In this document: in pieces, positions 42,571-43,031 of the stretch
Layout: each line of letters begins with the position of its first letter
Numbering within the stretch: the stretch's first letter is position 1
Source: Pirellulales bacterium
GTDB lineage: Bacteria > Planctomycetota > Planctomycetia > Pirellulales > JAICIG01
Direction of reading: 5' to 3'
NCBI GenBank assembly: GCA_035533075.1
Contig: DATLUO010000030.1
Location: forward strand, 1-43,031
DNA: 43,031 nt
Made by a program: the position numbers and the translations under genes
Notes under the pieces: model-generated
Seen by the model: only the letters and a program-made list of their open reading frames with translations
The model's database searches: none
What the model was told of the DNA's origin: nothing

Positions 42571-43031
42571 CTACTTCGCCGGCACAAATGTGTGCTTGGC
42601 AAATCGGCGCGACTCGACGGTCTCGACCTTCCCGGCGCGGTTGCGAACGATCAATGCGGCCGCATGCTCGGTCTCTTCGATGAGCCGAAGGCCCTTTTCG
42701 GGACCCAGTACGCACACGGCCGTGGCCAGGCTGTCGGCCGTGATGCAATCGGCGGCAATCACGGTGACGCTGCTCTGATCGGTCAGCCCCAGACCCGTGG
42801 CCGGATCGACAATGTGCGAATAGCGCTGGCCGTCGAACACCACGTGTTGAAAAGCGTCGCCCGACGTGGTGACCGCCTGGTCGTGCAAACCCAGATACCG
42901 GCTGGGCGGCCCGGCGGCGTCGAGAGGAGCGATGCCGATCTTCCAGCCCTCTTGGCCGGGCGGAGGACCGGCCGCCAGAATGTCGCCGCTGGCGTCGATC
43001 AATGCCCGGTGGATGCCATGCCGCCGGAGCA
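42571..43031 (-). CDS. apbE: FAD:protein FMN transferase (ApbE family), C-terminal part
   Basis: The frame is open to the window edge at 43031, so the N-terminus is missing and about 150 residues are visible. They show the C-terminal ApbE fold: IDASGDILAAG, then YSHIVDPATGLGLT (with the H-I-x-D-P-x-T-G site) and ADSLATAVCVLGPEKGL (Asp/Ser-rich, Mg-binding). ApbE transfers FMN from FAD to Thr of flavoproteins such as NqrC or RnfG, acting outside the cytoplasmic membrane. Codon use and the C-terminal TFVPAK end suggest a normal end at TAG 42571-42573. The start and any lipoprotein signal are outside the window. It is not obviously linked to the helicase locus next to it. Confidence 0.9.
   Translation of the reverse strand, partial: LRRHGIHRALIDASGDILAAGPPPGQEGWKIGIAPLDAAGPPSRYLGLHDQAVTTSGDAFQHVVFDGQRYSHIVDPATGLGLTDQSSVTVIAADCITADSLATAVCVLGPEKGLRLIEETEHAAALIVRNRAGKVETVESRRFAKHTFVPAK

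Overview
The window is GC-rich DNA that looks like Planctomycetota, probably a Pirellulales-type lineage. The signs are a 20-kb adhesin-like gene ending in a PEP-CTERM sorting tail, orphan TadE/TadG-like genes, the twin-arginine start of a DUF1501-type gene, an LssY_C protein and many secreted Gly- or Pro-rich proteins. No rRNA, tRNA or CRISPR array was seen.

Layout. 1-2.9 kb is an accessory patch: the end of a VapB antitoxin, a VapC PIN toxin, a small helical ORF, a protein with a HEPN-type Rx4H motif, the broken C-terminus of an integron-integrase-like tyrosine recombinase (nucleophile Tyr replaced by Phe), and a conserved cysteine-rich protein of unknown role. 2.9-23.5 kb is one giant surface-protein locus. 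It lacks a recognisable 5' end and is split into eight consecutive reading-frame segments by seven single-base frame changes, at least four of them in G or C runs, but it is otherwise open throughout. Its parts are beta-strand repeats, two blocks of an LGY/DGF...TYYV repeat, Ala/Gly/Val repeats, FG-GAP-like repeats and a PEP-CTERM tail. 23.8-25.1 kb is a membrane-anchored GGDEF-PilZ protein on the minus strand.

25.3-28.2 kb holds a secreted protein, a TadG-like protein and two TadE-like proteins. A 174-bp palindromic element sits in frame inside the start of the first TadE gene, and a 14-copy heptamer repeat follows the cluster. 28.4-31.4 kb contains a truncated duplicate of the lysA 5' end fused head to head to a DUF1501 5' fragment, a peptidase S51-like gene, the intact lysA-like gene and a small unknown gene. 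31.6-37.8 kb is mostly minus strand: a BON-domain protein, a lipoprotein, a STAS protein, coaX, obgE, rpmA and a secreted conserved protein. The last four form a tight run (obgE overlaps both rpmA and coaX).

38.0-42.2 kb is a rearranged defence-type region. An LssY_C gene loses its C-terminus where it meets the first 17 codons of a TcmP-like gene on the other strand. Next come the last 92 codons of an Eco57I-like DNA methyltransferase, an unassigned 139-codon ORF, and a PLD-nuclease/SNF2-helicase whose C-terminal tail is replaced. 42.6 kb to the end is the C-terminal part of an ApbE-type flavin transferase.

The main theme is mosaicism: at least five abrupt junctions join gene fragments. They may be real rearrangements of accessory DNA or, in part, assembly errors of a long-read or metagenome assembly. 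I see no clear novel system. The best candidates for follow-up are the decayed helicase/methylase/TcmP locus, the HEPN protein and the in-frame palindrome insertion.
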